Below, piece by piece: positions 1 through 8,356 of a stretch of DNA of 64,000 bases. Each line of letters starts with the position of its first letter. The stretch's first letter is position 1. The notes beneath the pieces are model-generated. The model was not told where the DNA came from. It worked only from the letters and a program-made list of their open reading frames with translations, and searched no databases. The position numbers and the translations under genes are program-made. The stretch comes from Actinopolymorpha sp. NPDC004070 (GTDB taxonomy: Bacteria > Actinomycetota > Actinomycetes > Propionibacteriales > Actinopolymorphaceae): assembly GCF_040610475.1 (NCBI RefSeq), contig NZ_JBEXMJ010000001.1, positions 124,001 through 188,000 of the forward strand, given 5' to 3'.

Positions 1-1
1 G

Positions 2-40
2 ATCGACGAGGCCATCGCCGCCATCCTGGCCGTCATCTAG
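2..40 (+). CDS. C-terminal end of a gene starting before the window
   Basis: An open frame runs from the window edge to a TAG at 38-40 and encodes only 12 residues ending in AILAVI. The GC-rich codon choice and the lack of any other stop in this frame suit the tail of a real rightward gene. It is too short to assign a family. Its position next to the polysaccharide locus makes a polysaccharide-related gene possible, but that is only inference. Confidence 0.35.
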   Translation: MDEAIAAILAVI

Positions 41-710
41 ACACCGAACGCTCGGCAGCGTAGGTCTACCTGCCCTTCTAGCTCTGGAACCGGTTGGTAC
101 GGCATGTCAGACCCGCATCACCACGAGTAGTTCCGCAGCTCACCTGAGCGATACTCACGGCACCAGTCAGGGCGGGCCGTTCGGAGCAGAGCGGCGTTGG
201 GCCGTGACAGGACGTGTAGCCACCCGCCTATCGCCAGCATGAAGGTGACGTTCACTCTGTCCGTATGATGCCTTCGTCAGCAAGAGTCCGAGAAGTGGCA
301 GATCGTATGGGAGGCGGGTCCACATCCACACGGCCAACCAGATCCGCTCCCGGATAGTCGACCGGCTGACTTCGGCCAGCCTCTGGTGGCGCCCCTGCCC
401 GGGCGCCGACTCGATGTACGCCAGCGTCGAGTCACATCCAGTTGACTTGGCGGTCGCGGCGCGCGCCACTTGGTCCTCACCCCCTCCCGCCGGCACCGCG
501 ATGAGATATCGGCGCTCGCGTCCGCCATGCCGCACCGCCTACGGCAACGTATGGAGGGTCGCGACCCGACTGCTCGTGCATATGCAAACGTGCCAGAGTG
601 ACTGCCGGATAGCCACTTGCTCGGCGGGAAGAGGACGACTGTCCAGGTACGCGGGAGAACCCAACCCGACCCGCAGAATTAAAGTAGCTTGAGTCGACAA
701 CGGAAAATTG
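41..710. other. Gene-poor stretch, about 670 bp
   Basis: No convincing gene lies here. Open frames on both strands (414-692 forward, 167-535 reverse) overlap each other, lack ribosome binding sites and read as compositionally odd peptides without a recognisable domain. GC content looks lower than in the rest of the window. The promoter of the flippase gene must lie in its right part; a TAAAGT at 680-685 could be a -10 element, but I see no good -35 partner. Gene remnants too degraded to recognise are possible. Confidence 0.5.
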
Positions 711-1985
711 ATGGCTAATTCAGAACGTCACGCTTACAGCGTCAAGCGGCAGTTTGTCTGGGCGTCGATAGGTCGTATTGCGGCAGCATTGATACAGGCA
801 GTCACCGTAGTCGTCTTGGCGCGGCACGCAGCACCAAAAGAGTTCGGCATCTTCGCTGCCGCATACGGGGCGGTGATCGTGGCCCAAGCGCTCATCGACA
901 TGGGGCTATCCACTCTCACGATCAAGGAGCGCTCTCGGTCCAGGAATAGCCCAATTGTTTGGAACGCGCTACGTCTCAACGGTCGTATCACACTGATTGC
1001 TGTCCTATCCGGCGTCACCTTGTGTATCGTCCTCGCTATCAGTACGGGTACACCTTCTCTTATCTTCATTCCGTACGTCATATGGGCTGTCGCCGAGCGA
1101 AATGGCGATGCATGGCTCACTATTTCTTTCGCAGATGGCGACGCCAACATTAACATGACGAACCTGATCCTGCGTCGCCTTATGACCTTGGCCGGCCTCA
1201 TGCTGCTGATCGCATTCGGAACGGCACCGGTCGTTGCATTCGGCCTCGCCGCCGCAACTGCTTCTGTCTGCTCCCTGGTATTCGCACGTCTCTACATTCG
1301 ACGCCGTATCCTACCTACCGCCGCGGTGCCTACCCGCGCCATCCTCCGTCTCTCGTTCCCGTTCTGGTTCAACTCGGTGGCGGGTCAGCTGCGCAACCTC
1401 GATGCACTTATCGTGGGCGCCGTCGCCGGCACTACGCACGCTGGCCTTTACGGTGCGGGTGCCAGAATCACTGGTCCGCTCAGGCTCTTGCCGGATGCAC
1501 TAGCGGCGGCACTGCTGCCGGCTGCGTCGCGAGACTCCTTCAGGGTTTCACCGAAGCTCATACGGCAAATGGCACTCTTTGCCTTGCTCGCCACTGTCAT
1601 TGGGCTGGGGGGAGTGATGATCGCTCCGCTTGTAGTCCACCATCTACTGGGGACCGCCTACGCCGGAGCGGAGCTTGTCATTCAGCTTGCCATCGTGGGA
1701 TTGCCCTTTGCCTCGCTGGTTGCTCTTTTGGCAGCAATTCTTCAAGGTATTGGCAAACAGTCGTTTGTGGCAGGCATCGCGTTCGCAGCTACTGTCACGT
1801 GCTTATGTGCAGTTGCCATCGGCGCTCTGCTCGGCGCCGCCGTCGGTGCAATGATTGGCTACTGCGTAAGTACAGTGCTCCATGCGGCGGTGCTCTCGGT
1901 AAAGGTGAATGCTGTTGCGCGCGATGCTAGAGAACCTGTCGCTGGACATCATAGTTCGACAGCGCGAAGAGGATCGGCAAGTTGA
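711..1985 (+). CDS. Wzx-like polysaccharide flippase
   Basis: 424-residue, strongly hydrophobic protein with about a dozen predicted membrane segments, in the size range of MATE/oligosaccharidyl-lipid flippases that move undecaprenyl-linked repeat units across the membrane. The N-terminal stretch YSVKRQFVWASIGRIAAALIQ followed by VVVLARHAAPKEFGIFAAAYG is typical of Wzx-type proteins, whose first helix is followed by a ..P.EFG.. loop. An ATG at 711 directly follows an in-frame TTG at 708; I chose the ATG, although no strong ribosome binding site is visible. It is followed by a small coupled ORF and a Wzy-like polymerase. Codons carry more A/T than elsewhere in the window, which suggests acquisition by transfer. 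The substrate is unknown; a fucose-containing repeat unit is inferred from the neighbours. Confidence 0.8.
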   Translation: MANSERHAYSVKRQFVWASIGRIAAALIQAVTVVVLARHAAPKEFGIFAAAYGAVIVAQALIDMGLSTLTIKERSRSRNSPIVWNALRLNGRITLIAVLSGVTLCIVLAISTGTPSLIFIPYVIWAVAERNGDAWLTISFADGDANINMTNLILRRLMTLAGLMLLIAFGTAPVVAFGLAAATASVCSLVFARLYIRRRILPTAAVPTRAILRLSFPFWFNSVAGQLRNLDALIVGAVAGTTHAGLYGAGARITGPLRLLPDALAAALLPAASRDSFRVSPKLIRQMALFALLATVIGLGGVMIAPLVVHHLLGTAYAGAELVIQLAIVGLPFASLVALLAAILQGIGKQSFVAGIAFAATVTCLCAVAIGALLGAAVGAMIGYCVSTVLHAAVLSVKVNAVARDAREPVAGHHSSTARRGSAS

Positions 1986-1999
1986 CGAGGAGGGCGCAC

Positions 2000-2110
2000 A
2001 TGAAAAGTTCTCGTACGTTGGATGAATTCGCCAACCTGCGACTCCTCAACGGAGGGCTGCTGAACAAGTACGGGTTGTTGTCGGCGCTTCGCCCCGTGGA
2101 GAGCCCATGA
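2000..2110 (+). CDS. Small 36-codon ORF coupled to the polymerase gene
   Basis: ATG at 2000 is preceded by a near-ideal Shine-Dalgarno GAGGAGGG (1987-1994) at 5-nt spacing, starting just after the flippase stop. The ORF encodes 36 residues (begins MKSSRTLDEF, contains LLNGGLLNKYGLL, ends PVESP). Its TGA (2108-2110) overlaps the ATG of the polymerase (2107) as ATGA, the standard signature of translational coupling. It has no membrane segment and matches no family I know. It could be a real micro-protein of the polymer machinery, a leader peptide whose translation opens the wzy start, or the remnant of a shortened gene. The ribosome binding site and overlap are visible; function is unknown. Confidence 0.55.
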   Translation: MKSSRTLDEFANLRLLNGGLLNKYGLLSALRPVESP

Positions 2111-3474
2111 TCGTCGCCAGCCTTGCAGTGTCAATCTTGGTGCTTGTGTACGTAGCGCGGAGCTCCCCAGTGAGGGGTGTACTCCGACTAGTTTCACCTG
2201 ACTTCATGGCTGCACTCATGTTGGTCGCGATTTTTGGCATTCGCCCGCTCTTCTCCGACAGGCTACCGACTGGCTTCTACGGCTATGACGTGTCCGCAGG
2301 GCAAGACCTCGCACTCACCGTCGGCATGACATGCCTGGTCTCGCTCGGGCTCGGGGTCTTCCTCGCCTCTGGCGGTAACCGATCACGTCCCGGCGAACGG
2401 CCACGACCCGTGGGTGCTCAGCCGATGACCCTGGGTAGGCTTGCGGTCGCGAGCGCAGGAGGAGTTGTCGTTTACGCGGTATTCATGGCGGCGAGATACG
2501 GCCCTTCGGTATTCGGCGAGCTTATGGCCGGTAGAAGTGCAAGCCTGAGTGAAACCTTGGGAGGGATCCCAGAAGTCGTCACGACGCTGCCGCTTTCCGG
2601 GTCGGTTGCGGCAGCTTTGTATCTGATTTCGCACCGAAGCCAAAAGATGTCTTCCGCGGAATGGTGGGCAGTCACACTAGCCGCCCTTGTCTCCGTGATC
2701 GGAGTTTCAGCACTAGGGAATCGCCGGTTCCTCATCCCGGCAGTTCTTGCGCCGGTCATCGCCGCCCTCGTCAGGCGCCCAGTTCGCCTTCACCTATGGC
2801 ACCTCGCAGTCGGCCTGGCGATGGTAGTCGTGCTCGCCGCAATTCCCATGGTTCGCTCAGCTGGCGCTAGGGCGCCAGGGCAGTCCTTTGTCGATGCACT
2901 ATTGCAATACATCCAACAAGAGGGGATTGTCGGTACCTTGGTCCCGGTGTTCGCCTCGTATGACACCGAAATGTTCGACTACATCGCGTTGGCAGGCCCT
3001 AGCCTCCAATCCGGCTTTGATCCGTGGGGGGCGGGCCGGGGGACTCTTCTCGCCTTCGTGACATGGCCTATGCCCTCAGCGTGGTTCCAGTCATACCGGG
3101 ACGAGGTGCTGACCCGTTTCTGGGGCGGTGGCTGCGGAAACCCCGTTTGCCCAGTTTCGTCGTTAGCCGGCGTCCTGTACTTTGATGGCGGCCTTATCGT
3201 TGTCGCAATCGGCAGCGTCCTCGCCGGCCTGCTACTTCGACGCCTAACATTGGTCCTAGCAAATGCTGTGGAAGCATCGACACTGAAGTTGCTCATGACC
3301 GTCATAGCCTCGAGCTTTGCTCTAGTGGCGGTACGAACAGACACGGTTGCCGCGATTTGGTGGTGCTTCTACATGTGCGGGATTGGCTTGGTGTCTTATG
3401 CCCTCCTCCCGCGCAATGCCCAGCCGGTGACGACACCACGGCTACAACATGACAAATCTCTGCGCCAGCGATAG
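2107..3474 (+). CDS. Wzy-like oligosaccharide repeat-unit polymerase
   Basis: 455-residue integral membrane protein with roughly ten to twelve hydrophobic segments and one large extracytoplasmic loop around residues 250-370 containing the stretch FASYDTEMFDYIALAG. This architecture matches O-antigen/oligosaccharide polymerases, which are poorly conserved in sequence. The ATG at 2107 overlaps the stop of the preceding micro-ORF, with GGAGAG just upstream. The inferred role is polymerising lipid-linked repeat units on the outer face of the cytoplasmic membrane after flipping. It is convergent with the glycosyltransferase operon, leaving 93 bp between the two stops. A related membrane enzyme is possible, but the flippase neighbour supports the call. 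Confidence 0.72.
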   Translation: MIVASLAVSILVLVYVARSSPVRGVLRLVSPDFMAALMLVAIFGIRPLFSDRLPTGFYGYDVSAGQDLALTVGMTCLVSLGLGVFLASGGNRSRPGERPRPVGAQPMTLGRLAVASAGGVVVYAVFMAARYGPSVFGELMAGRSASLSETLGGIPEVVTTLPLSGSVAAALYLISHRSQKMSSAEWWAVTLAALVSVIGVSALGNRRFLIPAVLAPVIAALVRRPVRLHLWHLAVGLAMVVVLAAIPMVRSAGARAPGQSFVDALLQYIQQEGIVGTLVPVFASYDTEMFDYIALAGPSLQSGFDPWGAGRGTLLAFVTWPMPSAWFQSYRDEVLTRFWGGGCGNPVCPVSSLAGVLYFDGGLIVVAIGSVLAGLLLRRLTLVLANAVEASTLKLLMTVIASSFALVAVRTDTVAAIWWCFYMCGIGLVSYALLPRNAQPVTTPRLQHDKSLRQR

Positions 3475-3567
3475 TTACGCCCTACCGCGGGCCATGCTTG
3501 AAACCAGCTACGTCGCCGCTGCCCGGGCCAAGCTCGAGCGCGGCGAGCAGCCAGTAGTCTCGTCTTC

Positions 3568-4665
3568 CTACCGATCCAGCATGGCGAGGATTCCTCGGGC
3601 GAACGTAGCCACCATGTCAGACATCAATGGGGCTTTGCCGGTCGTACGAAACGCCTTCGGCGGTTGGTCGTGCAGGAGCTCAAGAATTAGCCCAAGGAAA
3701 GATTCGGCATCGTTTGCCGACGAGTGTATGGTCTCGCCCTCGACCAGGTATTCAACCTCTGGCGCATGGTACGGCCACTGGGTCGTGGCAACTGGAAGTC
3801 CCATGACGAGCGCCTCGACGGCAAGCAATCCGACGCGGCCTGGGTTGACGAGTATTTGTGCGGTCGACGCAATGAGCGCCTTCATCTTCTCGTCGACGTA
3901 ACCCAGACGGATTACCTGGCCGCGTACTTCGGCACGGTTGAGTAGCCCAGCGGACCTTCCCCGTCCCCCGACAATCAACTTGACAGTGGGATGGAGTTCC
4001 CAAAGTCTGTCGAGAGTCTCGGCCAGCATGTCGATTCGCTTGGACTCATCGAGCCCGCCGATATATGCGATCGTCCGATCCGGAACTAGGTTGTATCGCG
4101 ATTGAAAGTCAAGAACCTCGCGATCGTCCAGTATCTCGATCGCTTCCTTGAGTTGGTGCGTGTCGACAGTGTTGTTGAGGGTGACAATCTTGCCCGGTTC
4201 CACCCCTGCGTCGGATGCATAACGTGCGCCGCCGGCGGTGTAGGCAAAAACTCGGTCGGCATGGTGTAGTTGCCAGCGTTCGATGGCCACGTCTAGTGGA
4301 TTCGGATCGTCGACATACGTCTTGATATGACCCCAGACGCCGACCGGTGTGCCTCTGCCGAGCGTTCGTGCGATTAGCGCAGCGGACAGTTCGGGATTGG
4401 ATCCGAGATGGGGGAAGACGACTCCGTCTGCGCCACGATAGAGCCGTCGCGCGTGCGAAATCTGCGCTGGCCCAAACCGTGTCCAGGCCATCGGTACGAG
4501 CCAATCAGGTCGCACTTCATCGCCGCGCTCGGCTTGCACGTCGTTCGCAGCGCCTGCTGCAACTCGAAGTTCCACGCCCGCCGTTGAGAGTTGAGCCCCG
4601 AGTTGTTCGAATAGCGGAATGCGATATCGAGGCACATAAGGTTGAACAATCCATACCGTCTTCAT
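3568..4665 (-). CDS. GT4-type glycosyltransferase (last gene of the operon)
   Basis: 365-residue GT-B fold glycosyltransferase. The N-terminus (MKTVWIVQPYVPRYRIPLFE) is the usual first strand and loop of acceptor domains in GT4-like enzymes. The C-terminal nucleotide-sugar domain shows TIAYIGGLDESKRIDMLAE, KLIVGGRGR and LLAVEALVMGLPVATTQWP. The first Glu of the common E-x7-E motif is not evident, while the second (VEALVMG) is kept. Its ATG at 4665 overlaps the stop of the upstream glycosyltransferase in an ATGA, so it is coupled to that gene. The likely role is addition of one sugar to the lipid-linked repeat unit at the inner membrane face. Donor and acceptor cannot be read from sequence. 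Confidence 0.8.
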   Translation of the reverse strand: MKTVWIVQPYVPRYRIPLFEQLGAQLSTAGVELRVAAGAANDVQAERGDEVRPDWLVPMAWTRFGPAQISHARRLYRGADGVVFPHLGSNPELSAALIARTLGRGTPVGVWGHIKTYVDDPNPLDVAIERWQLHHADRVFAYTAGGARYASDAGVEPGKIVTLNNTVDTHQLKEAIEILDDREVLDFQSRYNLVPDRTIAYIGGLDESKRIDMLAETLDRLWELHPTVKLIVGGRGRSAGLLNRAEVRGQVIRLGYVDEKMKALIASTAQILVNPGRVGLLAVEALVMGLPVATTQWPYHAPEVEYLVEGETIHSSANDAESFLGLILELLHDQPPKAFRTTGKAPLMSDMVATFARGILAMLDR

Positions 4666-5801
4666 AGCTCAAGCCTCTCGGCCTGGGATGTGACACTCCG
4701 ATACGCGCTTGTGGCGATTGCCGCGATATTGTAGATCGAGAAACGGTCCTCTACTTCGCGTCGTGCTTGGTCGCCAAGGGCGACGCGAGCGGTAGGATCA
4801 CTCAACAGCCGCTTAAGCTCGGTGACCAGTCCGTCGAGGCTGCTATTGACTACTACGACCGCGTTTGGATCATGTAGTTCGGGGATCAGGCCGCATGTGT
4901 CTGTGACGATGGTAGGTAGCCCGATCGACATCGCCTCGAGTACCGACATTGGGAAGAGTTCCTCGATGGACGGGAGGACGTAGATGCTTGCCCGGCTCAT
5001 GCGTTCGAGTGTTTGCGACGGCGCCAGCGAACCTTCCCACGATATGGCTCCGCCCGCATTCGCGGACTCGATGCGGTGCATGACGTCAGCAGCTTCGCCT
5101 TCGTCCGGGCCGACGAGCGTGAAGCGCGTCTCGGGGAACTGCTCTTTCAACGCGATAGCGGCTTCGACGAACGCGAGGGGCCGCTTCACGGCATGTAGCC
5201 GTGCCAGGAACAGCACCTCGCGCCCACTCTCAACGTCTGCCTGAAGCTTTGACACAGGAACGCCGTTCGGCAGCTGGGCGAGCGGCAAGGACGAGGTCCG
5301 GGCGACCTGCACAAGGTCGTCGCGCTCCTGCTCGGTCAGGTGGAACAACGTCGGCGCTTGTCGCAGTACCGTCCGCGTGGCGAGTGCGTCGAGCACATGG
5401 GCCAGCCGTCGTCGTGAGGCGTCGATCATGCCATGCGTCTGGGTAACGTAGGGGACCCCTCGCCTCCTCGCGAGCAGCGCGGACGGAAGTGTCACAAGGT
5501 CCCGTGCGAGATGCAGATGCACGATGTCGAACTCGGCAATGTGCCTATGCAGGTGAGCGAGGAGCCCAGGGGAGACAAGCCCGGAGAAGCCGAGTCCGGG
5601 AAGAAGCCGACGCGCCGGGAACAGTCTCGCCGGCACGCCTTCGAGCTGGGTGGGCGGCAAGTCATAGCCCCGGTGCGAGCCGAGAATGGTGACCTCGTGG
5701 CCCGCGTCCTGCATCGCCCGCGCAAGGTTGGTTGCGACCCGCACGGGGCCACCGAAGGCGCCATCGGGGGATACGAGCGTGACGACGTGTGCGATCTTCA
5801 T
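4662..5801 (-). CDS. GT4-type glycosyltransferase
   Basis: 379-residue GT-B glycosyltransferase of the GT4 type. The N-terminus MKIAHVVTLVSPDGAFGGPV holds the usual glycine-rich acceptor-domain loop. The C-terminal half has VLFLARLHAVKRP, RFTLVGPDEGE and the E-x7-E signature in EELFPMSVLEAMSIGLP. The frame stays open to 6290, but the ATG at 5801 overlaps the stop of the acyltransferase gene (ATGA), and the extension would cover that gene antiphase, so 5801 is the start. It is the fifth gene of the leftward exopolysaccharide operon and probably transfers a sugar during repeat-unit assembly. Specificity is unknown. Confidence 0.85.
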   Translation of the reverse strand: MKIAHVVTLVSPDGAFGGPVRVATNLARAMQDAGHEVTILGSHRGYDLPPTQLEGVPARLFPARRLLPGLGFSGLVSPGLLAHLHRHIAEFDIVHLHLARDLVTLPSALLARRRGVPYVTQTHGMIDASRRRLAHVLDALATRTVLRQAPTLFHLTEQERDDLVQVARTSSLPLAQLPNGVPVSKLQADVESGREVLFLARLHAVKRPLAFVEAAIALKEQFPETRFTLVGPDEGEAADVMHRIESANAGGAISWEGSLAPSQTLERMSRASIYVLPSIEELFPMSVLEAMSIGLPTIVTDTCGLIPELHDPNAVVVVNSSLDGLVTELKRLLSDPTARVALGDQARREVEDRFSIYNIAAIATSAYRSVTSQAERLEL

Positions 5802-6361
5802 GTGAACCGCACGCAGACAGCCGAGCCGTTCCAAATCGTGTTCGCGGGGACGGTGCCCTTGGCGACCGTGCCCGGCGTGACGAGCGCGGAGCGGCCGATC
5901 TGTGCCCCGCCCAGCACGATGCAGCGCGAAGTTACCCAGACACCAGCATCGATGTGGATAGGTCGCGTGACCAGCGCCATGTCGCGCCGGTGCGCGTGGC
6001 TGCCGGTTGTAAGGAAGGTCTCCTGCGAGATGACCACGTCGTGCCCAACGTAGATGTGGTCCTGGTTGTGGAACCACACCCCTTCCCCGATCCAGGAGCG
6101 GTCGTCGATGTGTAGCTTCCACGGAAATTTGACGCGGGTTCGAGGCCGGAAGATCACACCTCGTCCGATCTCGGCGCCAAAGAGCCGCAACACGCGTACC
6201 CGCAGGCCCGAGCTGATCTGCCAGGGATTTGTGATGAATAGCAGCTCGAAGACACTCCACAGGTAGACGACAAGTGCAGGCCTGTCCCACGCCTGTCGTT
6301 CACCCGGGGCCTTCGACAGGTCGATGACCGGGATCGTGGAAGCATCCTGGTCAGTGGACAT
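5798..6361 (-). CDS. WcaF-like polysaccharide O-acetyltransferase
   Basis: 187-residue left-handed beta-helix acyltransferase of the WcaF/maltose-acetyltransferase-like family. After an N-terminal helix region (residues 25-60, with WSVFELLFITNPWQ) come hexapeptide-like turns such as IGRGVIFRPRTRVKFP, IGEGVWFHNQDHIYVGHDV and IGRSALVTPGTVAKGTVPA. The conserved pair TGSHAHRRD supplies the likely catalytic His region. WcaF homologues acetylate fucose residues of colanic acid, which fits the adjacent gmd and fcl genes. The start ATG at 6361 overlaps the end of fcl by 11 nt, and the stop overlaps the next gene as ATGA. Length is normal for the family. Confidence 0.87.
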   Translation of the reverse strand: MSTDQDASTIPVIDLSKAPGERQAWDRPALVVYLWSVFELLFITNPWQISSGLRVRVLRLFGAEIGRGVIFRPRTRVKFPWKLHIDDRSWIGEGVWFHNQDHIYVGHDVVISQETFLTTGSHAHRRDMALVTRPIHIDAGVWVTSRCIVLGGAQIGRSALVTPGTVAKGTVPANTIWNGSAVCVRFT

Positions 6362-7331
6362 CTGCCTTCTCCCGCGCGATCATGCGGTAGGCCTCGACTG
6401 TCGAGGCAATCCCTTCGCGCAGGCCGACTCTTGGAGACCAGCCTGCCTCACTGAGCTTCGATACATCGAGAAGTTTCTGCGGCGTTCCGTCCGGCTTGGA
6501 CGCGTCCCACTCCGTGTGGCCTGTGTAGCCAACCGCGTCGGCCACCAGGCCGGCGATCTCCTGGATCGTCGCGTCCTTGCCGGTACCGACGTTGACCTGG
6601 CTCGGTCCGTCGTAGTGCTCCAGCAGGAAGAGGCAGGCGTCGGCCATATCGTCGGAGTGCAGGAACTCCCGCCGGGGCGTGCCGGAGCCCCAGTTCGTCA
6701 CTGTCTTTGCACCGGTGCGGACCGCCTCGTCGTAGCGCCGAATCAGTGCCGGCAGCACATGTGATCCCGTCGGCGAAAAGTTGTCGTTCGGACCGTAGAG
6801 GTTCGTCGGCATCGCGGAGATCCACGGCAGACCGTACTGGCGGCGGACAGCTTGCACCTGGAGGATGCCGGCGATCTTGGCGATGGCGTAGGCGTCGTTG
6901 GTCGGCTCAAGTTGTCCGGTCAGCAGGGAATCCTCGCGGATGGGCTGCTCGGCGTACTTGGGGTAGATGCACGACGACCCGAGGAAAAGCACCCGCTCAA
7001 CATCGTTGGCGAGCGCCGCGTCGAGAACATTGGTCTGGATGCGCAGATTCTCGCTGAGGAAGTCCACCGGGTAGGTGCTGTTGGCCAGGATGCCGCCGAC
7101 CTTGGCTGCAGCGAGGACCAGGTACCTCGGCTTCGTCTCTGCCATGAACGCGAACGTGGCATCCCGGTCGCGCAGGTCGAGCTCCGCCGAGGTCCTGCCT
7201 ACAAGCCGCGTGAAGCCACTGGCTCGAAGCTTGCGCCAGATCGCACTACCGACGAGCCCGCGGTGGCCAGCGACATACAACGTCGCGTCGCGGTCGAGCT
7301 CGCCGGGCGTGTAGTCGACGCCGTCGGTCAC
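6351..7331 (-). CDS. fcl: GDP-L-fucose synthase
   Basis: About 326-residue extended SDR enzyme that converts GDP-4-keto-6-deoxymannose to GDP-L-fucose (epimerase and NADPH-dependent reductase). Visible marks are the Rossmann loop [11 protein letters not shown], the family block [35 protein letters not shown] and the catalytic YAIAK. I placed the start at GTG 7331, which overlaps the stop of gmd as GTGA; a longer frame to 7370 adds a tail not seen in the family. Together with gmd it forms the complete GDP-fucose branch from GDP-mannose. The product feeds the glycosyltransferases of the same operon. Confidence 0.93.
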   Translation of the reverse strand: MTDGVDYTPGELDRDATLYVAGHRGLVGSAIWRKLRASGFTRLVGRTSAELDLRDRDATFAFMAETKPRYLVLAAAKVGGILANSTYPVDFLSENLRIQTNVLDAALANDVERVLFLGSSCIYPKYAEQPIREDSLLTGQLEPTNDAYAIAKIAGILQVQAVRRQYGLPWISAMPTNLYGPNDNFSPTGSHVLPALIRRYDEAVRTGAKTVTNWGSGTPRREFLHSDDMADACLFLLEHYDGPSQVNVGTGKDATIQEIAGLVADAVGYTGHTEWDASKPDGTPQKLLDVSKLSEAGWSPRVGLREGIASTVEAYRMIAREKADVH

Positions 7332-8356
7332 GCGGCCCTCCACGATGCGAGAGCAACTCGGTCGATCCACGGGCTACCAGCATGCTCAAGCGCCTCGATG
7401 TCGGCGTCGACCATGAGCCTGGCCAGCGCCCGGCCGTCGACCGTCGCCTTCCACCCGAGATCGACTCGCGCCTTGGTCGGGTCCCCGATCAGTGCATCTA
7501 CCTCGGTGGGACGCAGGTAGCGCTTGTCGAACCGGACGTGCTCCCGCCAGTCCAGCCCAACATGGCTGAAGGCGATCTCCACGAATTCCTGGACAGTGAC
7601 GCCGACTCCGGTGGCGAGCACGTAGTCTTCGGGCTGGTCGGCCTGGAGCATGCGCCACATACCCTCGACGTATTCGGGTGCATAACCCCAGTCGCGAACC
7701 GCCTCGAGATTCCCCAGATACACGTGGCGCTGCTTGCCAGCCCTGATCGCGGCGACGGCCCGGGTGATCTTTCGGGTGACGAACGTCTCGCCGCGGCGCG
7801 GGGACTCGTGGTTGAACAGAATGCCGTTGACCGCGAAGAGCCCGTAGGCCTCACGGTAGTTTTTGGTAATCCAGTAGCTGTAGAGCTTCGCCGCCGCGTA
7901 GGGCGACCGCGGATAGAAGGGTGAGGTCTCGTTCTGCGGCGGCGGGGTAGCGCCGTACAGCTCGGATGAGGACGCCTGGTAGTAGCGGGTCTTGATGCCT
8001 GCCAGGCGCACTGCCTCCAGCAGCCGGACCGACCCCGTTCCGGTCGTGTCCGCCGTCTGCTCCGGCTCGTCGAACGACACCCTTACGTGCGATTGGGCGG
8101 CGAGGTTGTATACCTCGTCCGGGCTGATCCGTTGCAGCAACGTCACGAGCCGTGTGCCGTCGCTCAGGTCGCCGTAGTGCAGGAAAAGTCGCGCGCCCCG
8201 TTCGTGCGGGTCGACGTAGAGGTGGTCTATCCGGCTCGTGTTGAATGTGGAGGCGCGCCGGATGAGGCCGTGGACTTCGTACCCCTTGGCGAGCAATAGC
8301 TCCGCAAGGTAGGAACCATCTTGACCGGTAATGCCTGTGATAAGCGCTCGCTTCAC
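7328..8356 (-). CDS. gmd: GDP-mannose 4,6-dehydratase
   Basis: 342-residue extended SDR that dehydrates GDP-D-mannose to GDP-4-keto-6-deoxy-D-mannose with NADP+. The dinucleotide loop [15 protein letters not shown], the family stretch [15 protein letters not shown], the block [27 protein letters not shown] and the catalytic Y-x3-K in [11 protein letters not shown] are all intact, as is [15 protein letters not shown]. Start GTG 8356 overlaps the stop of the upstream glycosyltransferase as GTGA. Length is normal. It is the second gene of the operon and commits GDP-mannose to fucose; a GDP-mannose-making gene is not in this window. Confidence 0.96.
   Translation of the reverse strand: MKRALITGITGQDGSYLAELLLAKGYEVHGLIRRASTFNTSRIDHLYVDPHERGARLFLHYGDLSDGTRLVTLLQRISPDEVYNLAAQSHVRVSFDEPEQTADTTGTGSVRLLEAVRLAGIKTRYYQASSSELYGATPPPQNETSPFYPRSPYAAAKLYSYWITKNYREAYGLFAVNGILFNHESPRRGETFVTRKITRAVAAIRAGKQRHVYLGNLEAVRDWGYAPEYVEGMWRMLQADQPEDYVLATGVGVTVQEFVEIAFSHVGLDWREHVRFDKRYLRPTEVDALIGDPTKARVDLGWKATVDGRALARLMVDADIEALEHAGSPWIDRVALASWRAA

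Noticed and set aside
167..692. Overlapping open frames on both strands left of the flippase gene
   Set aside because: They overlap one another, have no ribosome binding sites and yield low-complexity, Arg/Ser-rich peptides without domains.
3449..3901. Forward frame of 150 codons after the polymerase gene
   Set aside because: Most of it is antisense to a clear glycosyltransferase, and it starts inside the polymerase gene.
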